Shown piece after piece: positions 43,140-54,883 of a DNA stretch of 64,000 nucleotides. How positions within the stretch are numbered: the first letter of the stretch is position 1; the number at the start of each line of letters is the position of its first letter. The stretch comes from Zygaena filipendulae (Eukaryota > Arthropoda > Insecta > Lepidoptera > Zygaenidae). The notes under the pieces were generated by a model. That model saw only the letters and a program-made list of their open reading frames with translations. It had not been told where the DNA came from and searched no databases. The stretch covers positions 6,013,001 through 6,077,000 of the forward strand of contig OU015677.1 of NCBI GenBank assembly GCA_907165275.2. The letters run 5' to 3'. Position numbers and translations under genes: made by a program.

Positions 43140-43480
43140 TTATATACTCTTTGCAAACGAACGCGCGCAGACGTCTCGTTACACGCATGTAACACGGCCA
43201 TACGACACGTAACGGCGCGCGCGCAGCCGTTATCGCTTCGCAGCGGCGCGATAAGCCAGCCGTGTCAGCCAGCGCGTTCCAAATTCGAAAACGTTCGATT
43301 TATAAACTCCGTTGCCGCGTTTTGTCGGGCGGAAGAGTAGTGCCGAGCGCACGCGTTCGTTGCTCCAGACACCTGTCAGCGGCCATTTTGTTTACCAGAT
43401 CGAGAGATTGATCCTCGGACCTTCGCACAGGATCGTATTTTATCTCGGGGACCTTTAACCGTAGGTACAACGTTACCTTT
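43140..43480 (+). promoter_or_regulatory. CpG-rich region, possible promoter/5'UTR
   Basis: CpG-dense sequence (ACGGCGCGCGCGCAGCCGTT and onward) is followed by GCGGCCATTTTGTTTACC and a possible donor ACC|GTAGGT at about 43461. It could be an alternative plus-strand start for the downstream gene. No TATA box was seen. Low certainty. Confidence 0.28.
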
Positions 43481-43568
43481 TCTAATTATTTATTAGAGTA
43501 TTAGTAGTTTTTTGTCAGTAATCAAAGAAAAATAATTTCAGTGTCAGAATTTTTCTTTTTAAGCGTGT

Positions 43569-43713
43569 ACCAGACTGTTGTAAACAAAGTTTTCAACATT
43601 GGTTTAAGGTGTGGACGGTTGTTTGGAACGAAATTACGGACGACGAACGGTGGTTTTAAACCAGCCTCCCGCCAAGGTCACCTTGTGGGGAAGCTTGTTT
43701 AAAACAGTCTGGT
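43569..43713. mobile_element. 145-bp MITE with ACCAGACTGTT ends
   Basis: ACCAGACTGTTGTAAACAA on the left and TTGTTTAAAACAGTCTGGT on the right are inverted copies with one or two mismatches. The middle is GC-richer and non-coding. Confidence 0.65.
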
Positions 43714-44105
43714 AGAGCTTTTAGCGTGACACTACTATACAGTCAATGATTACTTGCAAGATAAAAATGCTTGGGATTGACTCAAATGACTCAATATAAT
43801 TTATTATTATTGAATCGTACTTTAATCATATAAATAATTAGTATAATATTACATTTTAATTCAATTTTTATATTTGTATTTACCTACATTTGTTTTTGTA
43901 TTGCAATTTTTTTTTTTCTCTTTTATTTGACATGTCTAAGTATACATAATATTGTATCCAATGGCAGAATAAATGATATGATATTATATATGATATGATA
44001 TGACACTATTTATGCCCATGTTATTGTAGATGTCATAAGAGCATTGTCGTTTTAAACTGACGCTCCTGCGAACGTGAAAACTTTTTTTTAGTTAGTCCAT
44101 AGTTC

Positions 44106-44426
44106 AATAGGGATGTTGACTACTTTTGAAAATCAAAATTCTAATTAATCCGTCAGTTAGAAAATAAAAAAACAACAGACACGTATTTTTTGCTTTTTTA
44201 AATAAATTAAAATATGTAGAGATAAAGCGCATTAAAGTTTAGGATGAGGAGGTCGTGACGTCACTAACCGCAAAACAGCCATACAAACTGTCAGAATAGT
44301 GACGTCACGCGAAATTTCAACTCAATATACCGCCGTTATTTTTTGATTACGTAAAAAAAGAAAAAATACGTGTCCAATATTTTTTAATAATCTACAAGAC
44401 GGACTAAATTAGTCAACATGCCCATT
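44106..44426 (+). mobile_element. CRE-type MITE, copy D
   Basis: A 321-bp copy. The left end AATAGGGATGTTGACTA and the right end TAGTCAACATGCCCATT are imperfect inverted repeats. TGACGTCA occurs at 44256-44263 and 44300-44307. The LTR element begins 12 bp further right. Confidence 0.8.
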
Positions 44427-44438
44427 CTTTCATGGAAT

Positions 44439-45064
44439 TGTTAAATTATTAGCATTAGTAAGGATACCTAGTAAATAAAACAAAGCCTGATCTTAACAAA
44501 ACTATTCCTTTGTGTCTGTATTACCAATTATAATAAAAACTCTTTGATATAATTTGTATCAAATTATATAATAATCAAAGCCAGTATAGATAAGCAATAG
44601 GAATCTCAAAACATGTTACGCACAAAGTAATCAAATCTCTGAAGCTAAAGTTAAGCTTGAACAGTATATTTTATGAGAACAATACAGTAATCACAATTAT
44701 TATTACAATTATTAAATAGAGCCAAAACTGTCTACCAATACTTAACTTTCGATGTTATGATGTCTTCCATCTAGGAAATCACCAGCACCACTGACTCGAT
44801 CCTTTGTTGCTGCCATTATATAAACATGTTCTCCCGCGCGTTTTTCCCGCTATCTCAAATAACATTTTATTTACTCTACAGTCTATGAATTCACAATATT
44901 GCCAGTTATTAAATATGAATTGGCCATGGAAATGCAATTTAAATCACTTTAATAAACATTGGTATAATTATTTAAATTAAGAATCACAATACATAGCATA
45001 AGAATCATAATAATATTAATCAATTTTAATATATTAGTACAGAATACCTAAATCACTATTCACA
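44439..45064 (-). repeat. LTR, left copy
   Basis: Starts TGTTAAATTATTAGC and ends ACTATTCACA. The same 626 nt recurs at 49345-49970. Confidence 0.92.
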
Positions 45065-45333
45065 CTCGCCCATCCTGACATCTTTGCGACCCTGCAAAGT
45101 AAAAAGGTTTTGTAAAAATAATTCCACTTTATCTAAATGTAACACAAATTCAAACCATGATTCTTTTTTTTTTGTTTTTATCCAATCCATGTAACTAAGT
45201 TCCACCAACTTCCACTTAATAACTTCTATCCATTATCCATAATAAGATTTTATTTTATTCCTTAATAACCAATAATATTAATAATAATATTTAGCATTGA
45301 ACCATTTATCAAATATTTTATCTGCGGACTCGC

Positions 45334-45825
45334 TTGGACGATTACGTAATTTTCGTCCAAGTTCCAACTGCTACTAAAGTTGCATTAGCACAATCATTCC
45401 TTTTACCAATGATCGACTATGCCGATACCTGCTTTACTGACATTAGCGAGGAGCAGCTAAATAAACTTGAGCGCCTCCAGAATCTATGTATCCGGTTCAT
45501 ATTTGGTCTACGCAGATATGACCATGTCTCCGAATTTCGCACCAAGCTCAAGTGGCTTCCGATTTGCCTTTGCCGGAATGCGCATGTCCTCTTCCTTCTA
45601 TATAGCATACTGTTCAATCCACCTTCTCCCAACTACCTAAAAGACCTCTTCGTATTGCAATCTTCTTCCCATAACCTGCCTGTTCGATCATCCCAGAACT
45701 TACTTCTTATGATTCCTGCCCCTAGAACCAACTTTTATGATTATTCCTTCTCTGTACAAGCAGTCCGCTTGTGGAATTCGCTACCTGTAGAGGTGCGAAT
45801 AGGCCAAATCACTACCCACCTTTAA
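45334..45825 (+). pseudogene. LINE reverse-transcriptase C-terminal fragment (CR1/Jockey-like)
   Basis: An open frame of 163 codons includes FLLPMIDYADTCFTDI, EQLNKLERLQNLCIRFIFGL and YSFSVQAVRLWNSLP. These are typical of the region after the RT active site in CR1/Jockey-clade LINEs. The catalytic YADD block is absent, so it is a 5'-truncated, 3'-interrupted fragment. It lies in the plus orientation inside the LTR element. Confidence 0.8.
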
Positions 45826-45827
45826 GA

Positions 45828-46124
45828 GCCTGGCTTACTTGGGGTGAACTGTTTCCCGAAACAGAAGGATTTATGCTTGCCATTCAAGACCAAGTCATCG
45901 AAACACGAAACTACCAAAAGCATATACTAAAAGTCCATAATATATCAAATGATAGCTGCAGAAAATGTAACGGTGCCCCGGAAACGATACAGCATCTCAT
46001 AAGTGTCTGCAAGTCAATAGTACAAAAAGATTATAAACACCGCTACGACCTGGTTGCTAAGATTATTCATCAGAAACTTGCAAGCAAATCTAAATTGAGG
46101 ACGAATGAACCAATTTCTTATTAA
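45828..46124 (+). pseudogene. LINE C-terminal zinc-knuckle fragment (R2/RLE-like)
   Basis: The frame contains AWLTWGELFPETEGFMLAIQ and CRKCNGAPETIQHLISVC, a CCHC-type knuckle found just before the restriction-like endonuclease of R2-type LINEs. It follows the previous LINE fragment almost directly but belongs to a different clade, so the junction is chimeric. The endonuclease core is missing after about 46124. Confidence 0.7.
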
Positions 46125-46224
46125 AAACACATACCTGACAGCGTTCTAGGGAATTCAACCCACAGGCTGTAGAGCACAATATCTGAAAGCTTACAAAATA
46201 TACTGACCTCAAAACGAAATAGCA

Positions 46225-46440
46225 AAAAATGTGGAAATTACAGAATATTACCTTCATCCCTGTTGTACTACCATCATCTGAAATCCCTTGTCAACTGCAC
46301 CAACCCTTCGCTACCCTCCAATTACCTAGGTACACTTACATTATTATGCAGAAGGCGGTAATACTAAATACATGTCGAATCGTCCGCAAACTCCTCCAAA
46401 CTGATGACCACACAACTCTTAATACTTCCACTTAAACTAA
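46225..46440 (+). pseudogene. Terminal segment of the same RLE-type LINE
   Basis: An ATG-containing frame has NITFIPVVLPSSEIP and MQKAVILNTCRIVRKLL, matching the usual end of the same LINE family (PIVLS..G.IP and QKAV.LNTCR.VRK). A deletion and frame changes separate it from the zinc-knuckle fragment. Confidence 0.62.
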
Positions 46441-46515
46441 CCTCCACTTGGCTTTGGCCCGTGGTTGCCAATTAATACCGGTCTAGCTGAGAAGAATTCA
46501 AAAATCCAAATTCCC

Positions 46516-46697
46516 ATAATAATAATAATCCACTTCACAACACACAGATAAGCATCGTGACCCCACACTAAGCTATAAGCTTGTGTCATGGCAACCAAGC
46601 AAACTTGGTATACCTATAATTACTACATATTATTACATATGTCCATATTACACGATAGATATGGTATATTATATATTCATGTCCAGACTGGAAAATA
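46516..46697 (-). mobile_element. SINE family 1, 5'-truncated, inside the LTR element
   Basis: Keeps the (TTA)n tail and body (AGCTTGTGTCATGGCAACCA, TCCAGACTGGAAAAT). The tRNA-like head is lost. Confidence 0.7.
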
Positions 46698-46859
46698 TAA
46701 TAATATAAAAAATAAAATATAAAAATACAATAATCTATACATACATAATTATAAATAAAATTTATGTGTCTGTTGTAACTCAAAATTAACAGCTTTTTAA
46801 TAAATGCATAATATGAAAATAAGTATAATTATAATATGGCACCTACTTATATGTCTGTC

Positions 46860-47135
46860 TGTTCCGGGTAATCTCTAAAACGGCTGGATCAATTTTAACT
46901 GGACTCTCACTGGCAAATCGTCAAAGTCAAATCATTTATTCAAATTTGATCCATAATATGACTCTTTTGACGTCAACATAATTACAATTATTATGACAGC
47001 ACCCATAAAATATCCACCCTTCACAGCTTCCTAGCTGATGTTATAAGGAGTAAATTGGCTACATTTATTTCCAAAAATTAGTTCCTGCGGGAATTCCGAA
47101 ACTCACGCGAGTAAAATCGCGGGGCACAGCTAGTA
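46860..47135 (+). mobile_element. Helitron-like right-end fragment inside the LTR element
   Basis: Ends with CGCGAGTAAAATCGCGGGGC followed by ACAGCTAGT. The left part contains an AAACGGCTGGATCAATTTTA block of a related subfamily. Confidence 0.55.
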
Positions 47136-49344
47136 ATCAATAAATAAATATATAAATAAATAAATTTATTTCACACTCTTTATCTCCATTATTTTCAACC
47201 ATAATTTATAACCATTCATTATTATTCCATTATTTATAACCATTTTATTTTCAACCATATTTTTTTTTTATCCAATTTATCCAATTTTTCCAATTTATTC
47301 CATTTTTACCAATATTTTATTCATTTGGTCCAATTTATTCATTTATACCAGAGATCCATTCAATTATTCCATTTATTACTTTTATACCATTCATCACTTA
47401 GATTATCAACCACTTTTAACCATTAGTAATTAAATCCAATAATCAAAATCGGTTTAACTAGTTAACCAGCTAGTTATTCCTTACACAATTGGTAGAGTAA
47501 ATTCTTTTTCCTCAAGTACCTACCTAGATTAAATTGAAATTGAAAGAACTTTATTTGACACAACACATACATTAATTTAAAAAAAAATTATGAATGAGGG
47601 ACTGCTTCCCAACCGCCAAACGATCAGAACCGTACCGGGAGATCGCAAGCGCACCAAACCCAAAATTAACTCTATCAATTCTTCTATGCTATCCACCTGA
47701 CTCGTCTGTCGAGATTGTATCGGTCTCAGAGTCAATTTAGAACAATTGTATGTAATTTGACTATGCTTTGACACCTTCTGGACAAGTTCTAGTTGAAGAA
47801 AAGAAAGAAGTCTATCCATTACAAACAACCAAGGAAACAAACAAAAATGGATCTTATATCCTTATTATATTAGCACCTATTAGATATTATACGGAGGTAA
47901 AGTTATATAAGTTTGCAAACTTTGTAAGTTTGGATGTAGTGGGTAGTCTCTGGTACTACTGAACAGATTCTTAAAATTCCTTTATAAAAGATACTGACAC
48001 AGCACAGGAGTGACACGTACTTTCCATTTCGAAATAAAGAATTCCTGCCGAAATATCAAAATTCACGCTGCGAAATCAGCGGGGAAACAGATATTTTAAT
48101 AGGTTACCTATGGATAAAAGTGAAATAACCAATAGGGTAGATACATTTTATCCTGATGTAAAGGAATTTCGCGGGTTGAATCGCGGGGGATAGTAGGCAC
48201 CTAGCAGTAAAATATTACTTATTGTTGAAGGTAAATTATGATAATACTCTAAAACAGATTTTGTTCTCTATACGTATCTATTTAAGTATTATTAATGAAT
48301 GTTGGCATATAATCAAAAAAGAAAATTGTGACTATTGTTTTAAACAAAATTCGAATTTTGAAAACTAACTTAGAGACCACACTTGAATCGTAACCTTTTA
48401 ATGTGTTATACAAATGCATATTACGTTTAATTAAATTGTTTAAATTACAGGAGGATTACAGTATAATTTCACAGAAAGTACCTTTACCTATCTATTTTCT
48501 TCAAAAGCTCAATGGTTAAATAGAGTTACTACTGCATTAATTAACATCAAGTTAAATATTGTGTACAACAAATTTCACTACAATTTATTAATAAAGACTT
48601 ACCGCTACCACAATAACCACGAGTATACTCCGCTACTAAGCGCACTAAAGAAGAAATGCTGTAATTGAATACCCGCGCATAATCACACATTTTTAGACTT
48701 ATAAGCATTGATATATTCCTATACGGAAAATCACCAAGACTTCAAACCCATTTACTACGAATTCTATCGACGCCCGACCTCATACTTTTATTGGACTACC
48801 TCCAAAACCTTTTACAAAAATATCTGATGGAAGCAATAAGACAAGTTTTAGCGAGCAATCTCGAGTATCTAAATTAACCCGTGTAATCGATATTGTAAGG
48901 AAATGCCTCTAAAATCTTTTGTTTCCATTTATGCTATGTAAATTCATAAGAACGCAAAGTCTTGTGCCACAACTTAGCCAATCCAGTCAAACGTGACTGC
49001 ACAGAATAACTTTTCCATCATCGTTCCAACCATGTACCTATTGCCCCTAGATGTTCGATTTTATCAAGATTTTATTAAGCCATTGTAATACCGGCAATTC
49101 CGATTTCTCAAAATCGAATTCGGGAAAAATACGGGTTTAACCAAGACGTTACTATAATATGGAGCGATCCTACCAGTATCATCCAGTTGTGAAGATTCTT
49201 TATTTCTCACGGCCCGTGGAGAAGGCGTATCTCTAGGCCGCCATGGCGCCCAGGATCTGGAAGTGATCCATGACCGTCGTTTCGTTTAACAGGACTCCGA
49301 GAATGCTTTGGCTGCTTGAATCCTTAATAATCCCACTTCTGAAA
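47136..49344. other. Rest of LTR-element interior, non-coding
   Basis: 47140-47450 is low-complexity ATT/CCA-rich sequence. A hairpin end (TTCGCGGGTTGAATCGCGGG) of a Helitron-like scrap lies at 48168-48195. 49200-49340 is GC-richer and, read on the minus strand, begins TTTCAGAAGTGGGATTATTA directly after the LTR, where a primer-binding site would be. I found no tRNA match. Confidence 0.45.
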
Positions 49345-49970
49345 TGTTAAATTATTAGCATTAGTAAGGATACCTAGTAAATAAAACAAAGCCTGATCTT
49401 AACAAAACTATTCCTTTGTGTCTGTATTACCAATTATAATAAAAACTCTTTGATATAATTTGTATCAAATTATATAATAATCAAAGCCAGTATAGATAAG
49501 CAATAGGAATCTCAAAACATGTTACGCACAAAGTAATCAAATCTCTGAAGCTAAAGTTAAGCTTGAACAGTATATTTTATGAGAACAATACAGTAATCAC
49601 AATTATTATTACAATTATTAAATAGAGCCAAAACTGTCTACCAATACTTAACTTTCGATGTTATGATGTCTTCCATCTAGGAAATCACCAGCACCACTGA
49701 CTCGATCCTTTGTTGCTGCCATTATATAAACATGTTCTCCCGCGCGTTTTTCCCGCTATCTCAAATAACATTTTATTTACTCTACAGTCTATGAATTCAC
49801 AATATTGCCAGTTATTAAATATGAATTGGCCATGGAAATGCAATTTAAATCACTTTAATAAACATTGGTATAATTATTTAAATTAAGAATCACAATACAT
49901 AGCATAAGAATCATAATAATATTAATCAATTTTAATATATTAGTACAGAATACCTAAATCACTATTCACA
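49345..49970 (-). repeat. LTR, right copy
   Basis: The second copy of the 626-bp LTR, followed by the GAAT duplication at 49971. Confidence 0.92.
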
Positions 49971-49974
49971 GAAT

Positions 49975-50383
49975 ATAATTATGATGTTTCGTTTCATTCA
50001 AATCTATTCGCTACGTCACGGCGGGGCGGCGGGGGGTAGGCAGGAATTTGGCAGAGGGCGGGCAGTGTCGCTTCTTTACTTAGTAATAGTTTAGTATTCT
50101 TTGGCTGAAAAACCATCTGGCTGTTTGATTGTTACCGAGTCACGTTCAGACATACAACCAAACGTATCTGTGCGTGACACACGTACAGACGAGATCAAGG
50201 ACAAACGTCCAATCGATGGTCAGTTTTAAACAGTGGTTAGAATTTCAACAAAGTATATTTAAAATTAAAACCGACTTTCAGAAAACTTATCCAATTTTTT
50301 TACTGACAGATAAACACTTATAATTAGGTATTGTGTGTATCTAAAGATCGGAAAATACAGTGTAATGCTGGTAATTATTATAT
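49975..50383. other. No gene recognised
   Basis: Includes a short G-rich patch at 50018-50060. The frame at 50129-50323 has no motif. Confidence 0.45.
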
Positions 50384-50590
50384 ACTAGCTGTTCCCCGCG
50401 GTTTCACCCGCTGAAATTTCGGAGATCCCGCAGGAATTCCGGGATAAAAAGTTTAAAGTACCCTATGTCCTTCTTTGTACCTCTGACAACGCGTGTACAA
50501 AATTTCATGATGATCGGTTCAGCCGTTTAGGCGTGACAGCGTAACAGACACGCATACAGAGTTACCTTCGCATTTATAATATTAGTAGGA
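50384..50590 (-). mobile_element. Helitron-like repeat copy, well preserved
   Basis: Full copy from ACTAGCTGTTCCCCGCGGTT to TTTATAATATTAGTAGGA. Confidence 0.72.
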
Positions 50591-51471
50591 ACAGTAGGGT
50601 AGGGATTATGCTAAAAAAAAACATACGAGTGGAGCCCGTGGCATCAGCTAGTTAATTAAATAACTATTACTAATTTAAAAAAAAAAATTACCAATTAGTT
50701 AAAAAAATAAACACTCAAACGGAACAAATCGATTTATGTACGTACGCACGTGGCCGAATGTTTCAAATGTATGTACTAGTACTACTATTGTACTTTAGTG
50801 CAGTAACCAAAGAGAAAGGAATATAGGTAATGAAATGTTTCTTTTTTCTGGTCAATATCATTGATTAAAGTTGTTCCATCCGGTTTCACACGCGTTAATT
50901 TCGGAGTTCCCGCGGAGATTCCCGGACAAATAATGCCCTTTATCCTTTTCGGTGCCCCTGACAATGTGTATGAGTCGTGGCCACAATGATAAATTCATTT
51001 AATAATAATTATTATTATTTAAGCTGTACCCGTTTTGATGTTGTTCGAGTGATGGAAGTGCGTAAACTATTATTTGGTATGTTTTGTTCACAGTTAAAAC
51101 CTAACCTAACCTAATTTTGAAAATCAGCGCTGCCGCATTCTATGCGACAGCATATGCTGAGTCGGCGTCCAGTTTGGCATCGCAACAAATATTTAACAAT
51201 TTACTCCTACTGAAGATCTCTGCATTTTACGTACCTACTTGTATTTTTTCTTGTATTTCTTTCTATTTAAGGTATTTTGATGTTGATGCCAAATAAAGTA
51301 TATTATGTCTAATAATGCTGAGTGGTAGCCATTTTGGTACCAACTATTCTAGTTTAAGACTCACGCTTGTACTTATTTTATCTTTATGGTATCAAATAAA
51401 CTTTTTTCTATTCTATTCTATTCTATGTCTAATTTCTAGGGGTAAACTAGAATACGAACTAGGTACGTATA
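50591..51471. other. Repeat scraps, no gene
   Basis: A Helitron-like fragment lies at about 50875-50975 (GTTTCACACGCGTTAATTTC ... CCCCTGACAATGTGTATG). A (TTCTA)n tract at 51403-51424 looks like a retroelement tail. Confidence 0.5.
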
Positions 51472-51655
51472 AACAAAGTCCTCCACCGCGTCTAGCTGTC
51501 TGTTCGCGATAAACTCAAAAACTGCTGAACTGATTTTCATGCGGTTTTCACTAATATATAGAGTGGTTCAAGAAAATAGGTTTATAGTTTATCCTGGTAT
51601 TCCCGCGGGAACTCTTACATTAACGTCAACGAAACCGTGGGGGATCGACTAGTTA
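51472..51655 (+). mobile_element. Helitron-like repeat, CCGCGTCT subfamily
   Basis: Matches 1190-1373 along its length: CACCGCGTCTAGCTGTCTGT, TTTTCATGCGGTTTTCAC and GTTTATCCTGG. Ends GAAACCGTGGGGGATCGACT. Confidence 0.65.
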
Positions 51656-53148
51656 GTGTATTATGTGCTGATTAAAGCGTATACGATGAAGAATATTGAC
51701 TCTTTAAAAAATAGAGTACTTAGGTAGTTAGGGCGTTAAAAATTTTCCACGAGGCGTAATAACGAATATGCGTCACTCCGTTACCGGATGTAACGAACAC
51801 TGACTCATTGCCTGCCTAAAAATCAGCGCATGACGAGACAAAAAAAATATATTACATCCATGTTTCCCGTGCCATTACGCTATTTAAATTCAAACCTTAA
51901 GTAGTACAAAACAAAGCTTAAAATCGTATACCAATCAATTAAAAACATAATCAAAATGGACTCTGTGTTCTCTACGGTGTTCTTATTTTGAATTCGCATA
52001 ATATTAGTTTTGCTTCGAAACGTGCTCGTGCGGAGTTGTCTACTCTATAGTTGTCTCGTTCTAACCTACTTTGGGTATATCAAACGCGCATCACTTACCT
52101 ATTTAGGGGGCAGACTGTACTGGAGCGGTCGTTACTCGTTAGTCCGTTAACGTAACGACTAACGCGGTAACGACACTTTCAATGATCTACAATCGATTAG
52201 ATAAATCTAGTATATCGAACGTTCCATTTGATAAACTGTCGTTTATCTTATCCATTTTCCGTTACAAATACATAAATGTAGGTATAGAAGTAGTTTTATC
52301 TGCATATTGTATTGTTATAATATTTTGTAAAGAAATATAGGTAGGTAGATTTTTATCGCTTGTGGAGTATCTTGGCTGCCGTGCGGACACGTTTTTCCTT
52401 GAATCAATGTATGTTAAAAAACGTACATTACCTAGAAATATTATTAGACCTTAGATTTAGTTTTATTTAAAACTAGTTGCTCCCCGCGGTTTTAACCGAG
52501 TTAATTCCGGTGTTTCCGCGGAAGGATTTTGTTTGAAATCAGAAGAACAGTGCGAAATTAGCATCCATTTTTGGCGATATTTTTTTTAAAATGTGACATG
52601 AGCTGCATGCCGCTCTCTATGTGTTCATTAATTCTTTTGTTTCTTAATTTTCTACTTATCGTTAGAGTAGGTATTTAACCAATGAGATACCATAGAGATG
52701 GCAACTCTACTAACTTGAGGCACACCAGCAATGGACTTCTGTCGATTTATACCTATAACCATGGAAACCGATCTCTGTACAAACTCAACCACTTCATTTT
52801 GACACAAAAACAGTAGGTACCTACCTACAACTCGACCTTATTTGTACGCAGATAATCAATAACATGTTAACCCACAAACTTAAGTTATTGATTCAGAACG
52901 ATTTATTGAGAGTTAGGGAACGTTTTTAATTATGCGTTTACCTTATTACATTGCTTAAAGATGTAACTAAATATTTAACATAAAAAAATGTTGACACAAA
53001 ATGGCGCTATACTTTTAAAACACGATTCACTCAAAATTTCTCCAGTGTGGGTTAACACACTATTGCTTATCTATGTCCATTTACATCTTCGAATGGTGAG
53101 TTCGATGCACCAAACTCGTTCGACTCGACTTTACCTGCATGGGTTTAC
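51656..53148. other. No gene recognised
   Basis: A palindromic GTTAGTCCGTTAACGTAACG segment lies at about 52138-52185. A Helitron-like end fragment lies at 52474-52520. No exon is supported. Confidence 0.45.
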
Positions 53149-53480
53149 AATAGGCTATTTGACTAATTTTTCATTTTTAGCCCGTCGCGTCGTGTAGATT
53201 CATAAAAAATATTAGACACGTATTTTTTCTTTTTTCACGTAAGCTAAACATAACGGAGCTATTCGTTGAGTCGAAATGTCGCGTGACGTCACAAGCAGGC
53301 GCAGTTTTTAGCTGCGTATGACGTTACGGGCCCCCACTCCCAAACTTTAAAGTTTAATGCGCTTTACCCAGGTATATTTTCAATTAATTTGAAAAAGCAA
53401 AAAATACGTGTCCATTATTTTTTTATTATCCAACTGACGGACTAAATAGAATTTAGAAAAAACAGTAGTCAAATAGCCTT
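53149..53480 (-). mobile_element. CRE-type MITE, copy E
   Basis: AATAGGCTATTTGACTA and its complement TAGTCAAATAGCCTT bound 332 bp. One perfect TGACGTCA occurs at 53284-53291. The second site is mutated (TGACGTTA). Confidence 0.78.
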
Positions 53481-53522
53481 AATTCTGTTGCATAATCTGG
53501 CGCGAAGTTGTAATTATAATAA

Positions 53523-54240
53523 TCCTACTAATATTATAAATGTAAAAGTGTGGATGTTTGGATGTTTGTTGCTCAATCACGCAAAAACGGCTGAACGGAT
53601 TTGGACGAAATTTGGCATGCACGTTGTCAGGGGTAGAAGGACATAGGGTACTTTTTATTCCGGAATTTCCGTGGGAACTCCGAAATTACCGTGGGTGAAA
53701 CCGCGGGTCGCAGATAGTATTGTATAATCCTTACCATTAAATGCGAAAGTAAGCTTGTCTGTTTGTCTATTTGTTAAGCTTTCACGCCTTAAAAGCTCAA
53801 CCGTTAATTTTGGAGTTCCCGCGGAAATTCCGCGACAAAAAGTACCCAATGTCCTTCTCTTTACCCCTGACAACGTGTATGCAAAATTTTATGATAAACG
53901 GGTGAGCCGTTAAGGCGTGAAAGCGTAACAAACAAACAAACTCACATTTTAAATTAGTATATTCCTAACTAGCTGTGCCCTGTGGTTTCACCCGCGTGAG
54001 TTTCGGAATTCCCCCACTACTTTTTTCTAAGATAAAAGTAGCCTAAATTACTCCTGATAACATCAAATCACTGCCAGTGAAAGTCTCTTTAAAATCGGTA
54101 CAGTCGTTTCAGAGATTAGCCGGAACAAACAGATAGTCAGAAAAAATAAAAAATAAAAAGATTGTTTTATGTACGCATTTAGTGAAAAGCTGTTAATTTC
54201 GAATTTACAAACAGACACTTCAATTTTATTTATATTATCT
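53523..54240. mobile_element. Cluster of three to four Helitron-like copies
   Basis: 53523-53717 is a near-complete plus copy (TCCTACTAATATTATAAATG ... GAAACCGCGGGTCGCAG). 53735-53960 mixes a plus left end with a reverse body. 53968-54230 is a reverse copy of the CGGAACAAACAGATAG variant. Confidence 0.65.
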
Positions 54241-54461
54241 AGGTAGGTATGTATGTAGGTACTAATAGATGATCAACACGTGCTTCAATATTATTATGAT
54301 ACCGATGTTCATCATCAGTACATACGAAAATATTAGCACCTAATGCAAACATCCGGTCATATTACATGCACCGTCGTCAAATAAACGATCGCCGATGTCG
54401 ATATCACAGATAATATGGTACCATAGACCGACCAAGGAGCTCGATTCCGCACTAGAACTGG

Positions 54462-54850
54462 ATGCTAGCTCAGTGGTCGGTGCTTTCGAGGCGGTTCCAA
54501 TTCCAAAAGTGAGCTTGAACAGCTGTCGGTGAAGGGGATCTTTGTGGGAAAAAAGTCCAAATAAATCCGCCCAGTAGATCATCTTCGATAATGGGATCCA
54601 TACGTCTGTAAAATTCAAATGAATCCGAACAGATCCCTAGGACTTGAATCCTAGGGATCTGTTCGGATTCATTTGAATTTAAAAACATTGTTACAACCTA
54701 ACCTAACCATAGCATGGTAGTAGGACACTTTCTTGTTAGCTGGCTAGCTACCAACCTTCAAGGTGAAAATCTGCCGCCGAGCACCTAACGGTGTGTTCCG
54801 GCAGAACCTCCCTCGGAAGCCAGTCCCATTCCAGGCTAGGTGTGCTCAAT
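54462..54850 (+). mobile_element. SINE family 2 carrying a hairpin insertion
   Basis: The head GATGCTAGCTCAGTGGTCGG is tRNA-like. The body has TGTCGGTGAAGG, then about 150 nt of foreign sequence including the 54611-54680 hairpin. ACCATAGCATGGTAG and CGGTGTGTTCCGGCAGAACC follow. Confidence 0.68.
54611..54680. repeat. Perfect 32-bp inverted repeat with 6-nt loop
   Basis: The left arm at 54611-54642 (AAATTCAAATGAATCCGAAC and 12 more bases) is exactly complementary to 54649-54680. The loop is CTTGAA. It lies inside a SINE copy. Confidence 0.9.
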
Positions 54851-54883
54851 TCGCTTTATGTGTTAAATATTACCTAATTAATA

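Larger units (their letters stand above)
44439..49970 (-). mobile_element. Non-autonomous LTR retroelement with identical LTRs
   Basis: Two 626-bp direct repeats (44439-45064 and 49345-49970) start TG and end CA. They are flanked by GAAT on both outer sides (44435-44438 and 49971-49974). By eye the LTRs have no difference, so the insertion is recent. Reading on the minus strand is suggested by a purine-rich AGGATGGGCGAG directly before the left LTR and by a TTTATATAA box in the LTR. The 4.28-kb interior has no gag, protease, integrase or RNase H frame. It instead contains LINE, SINE and Helitron-like debris. The superfamily is undetermined: a 4-bp duplication argues for gypsy or BEL rather than copia. 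Confidence 0.85.

Noticed and set aside
44439..49970. Segmental duplication instead of LTRs
   Set aside because: TG...CA termini and a GAAT duplication outside the outer ends fit LTR integration better, though the missing coding interior keeps some doubt.
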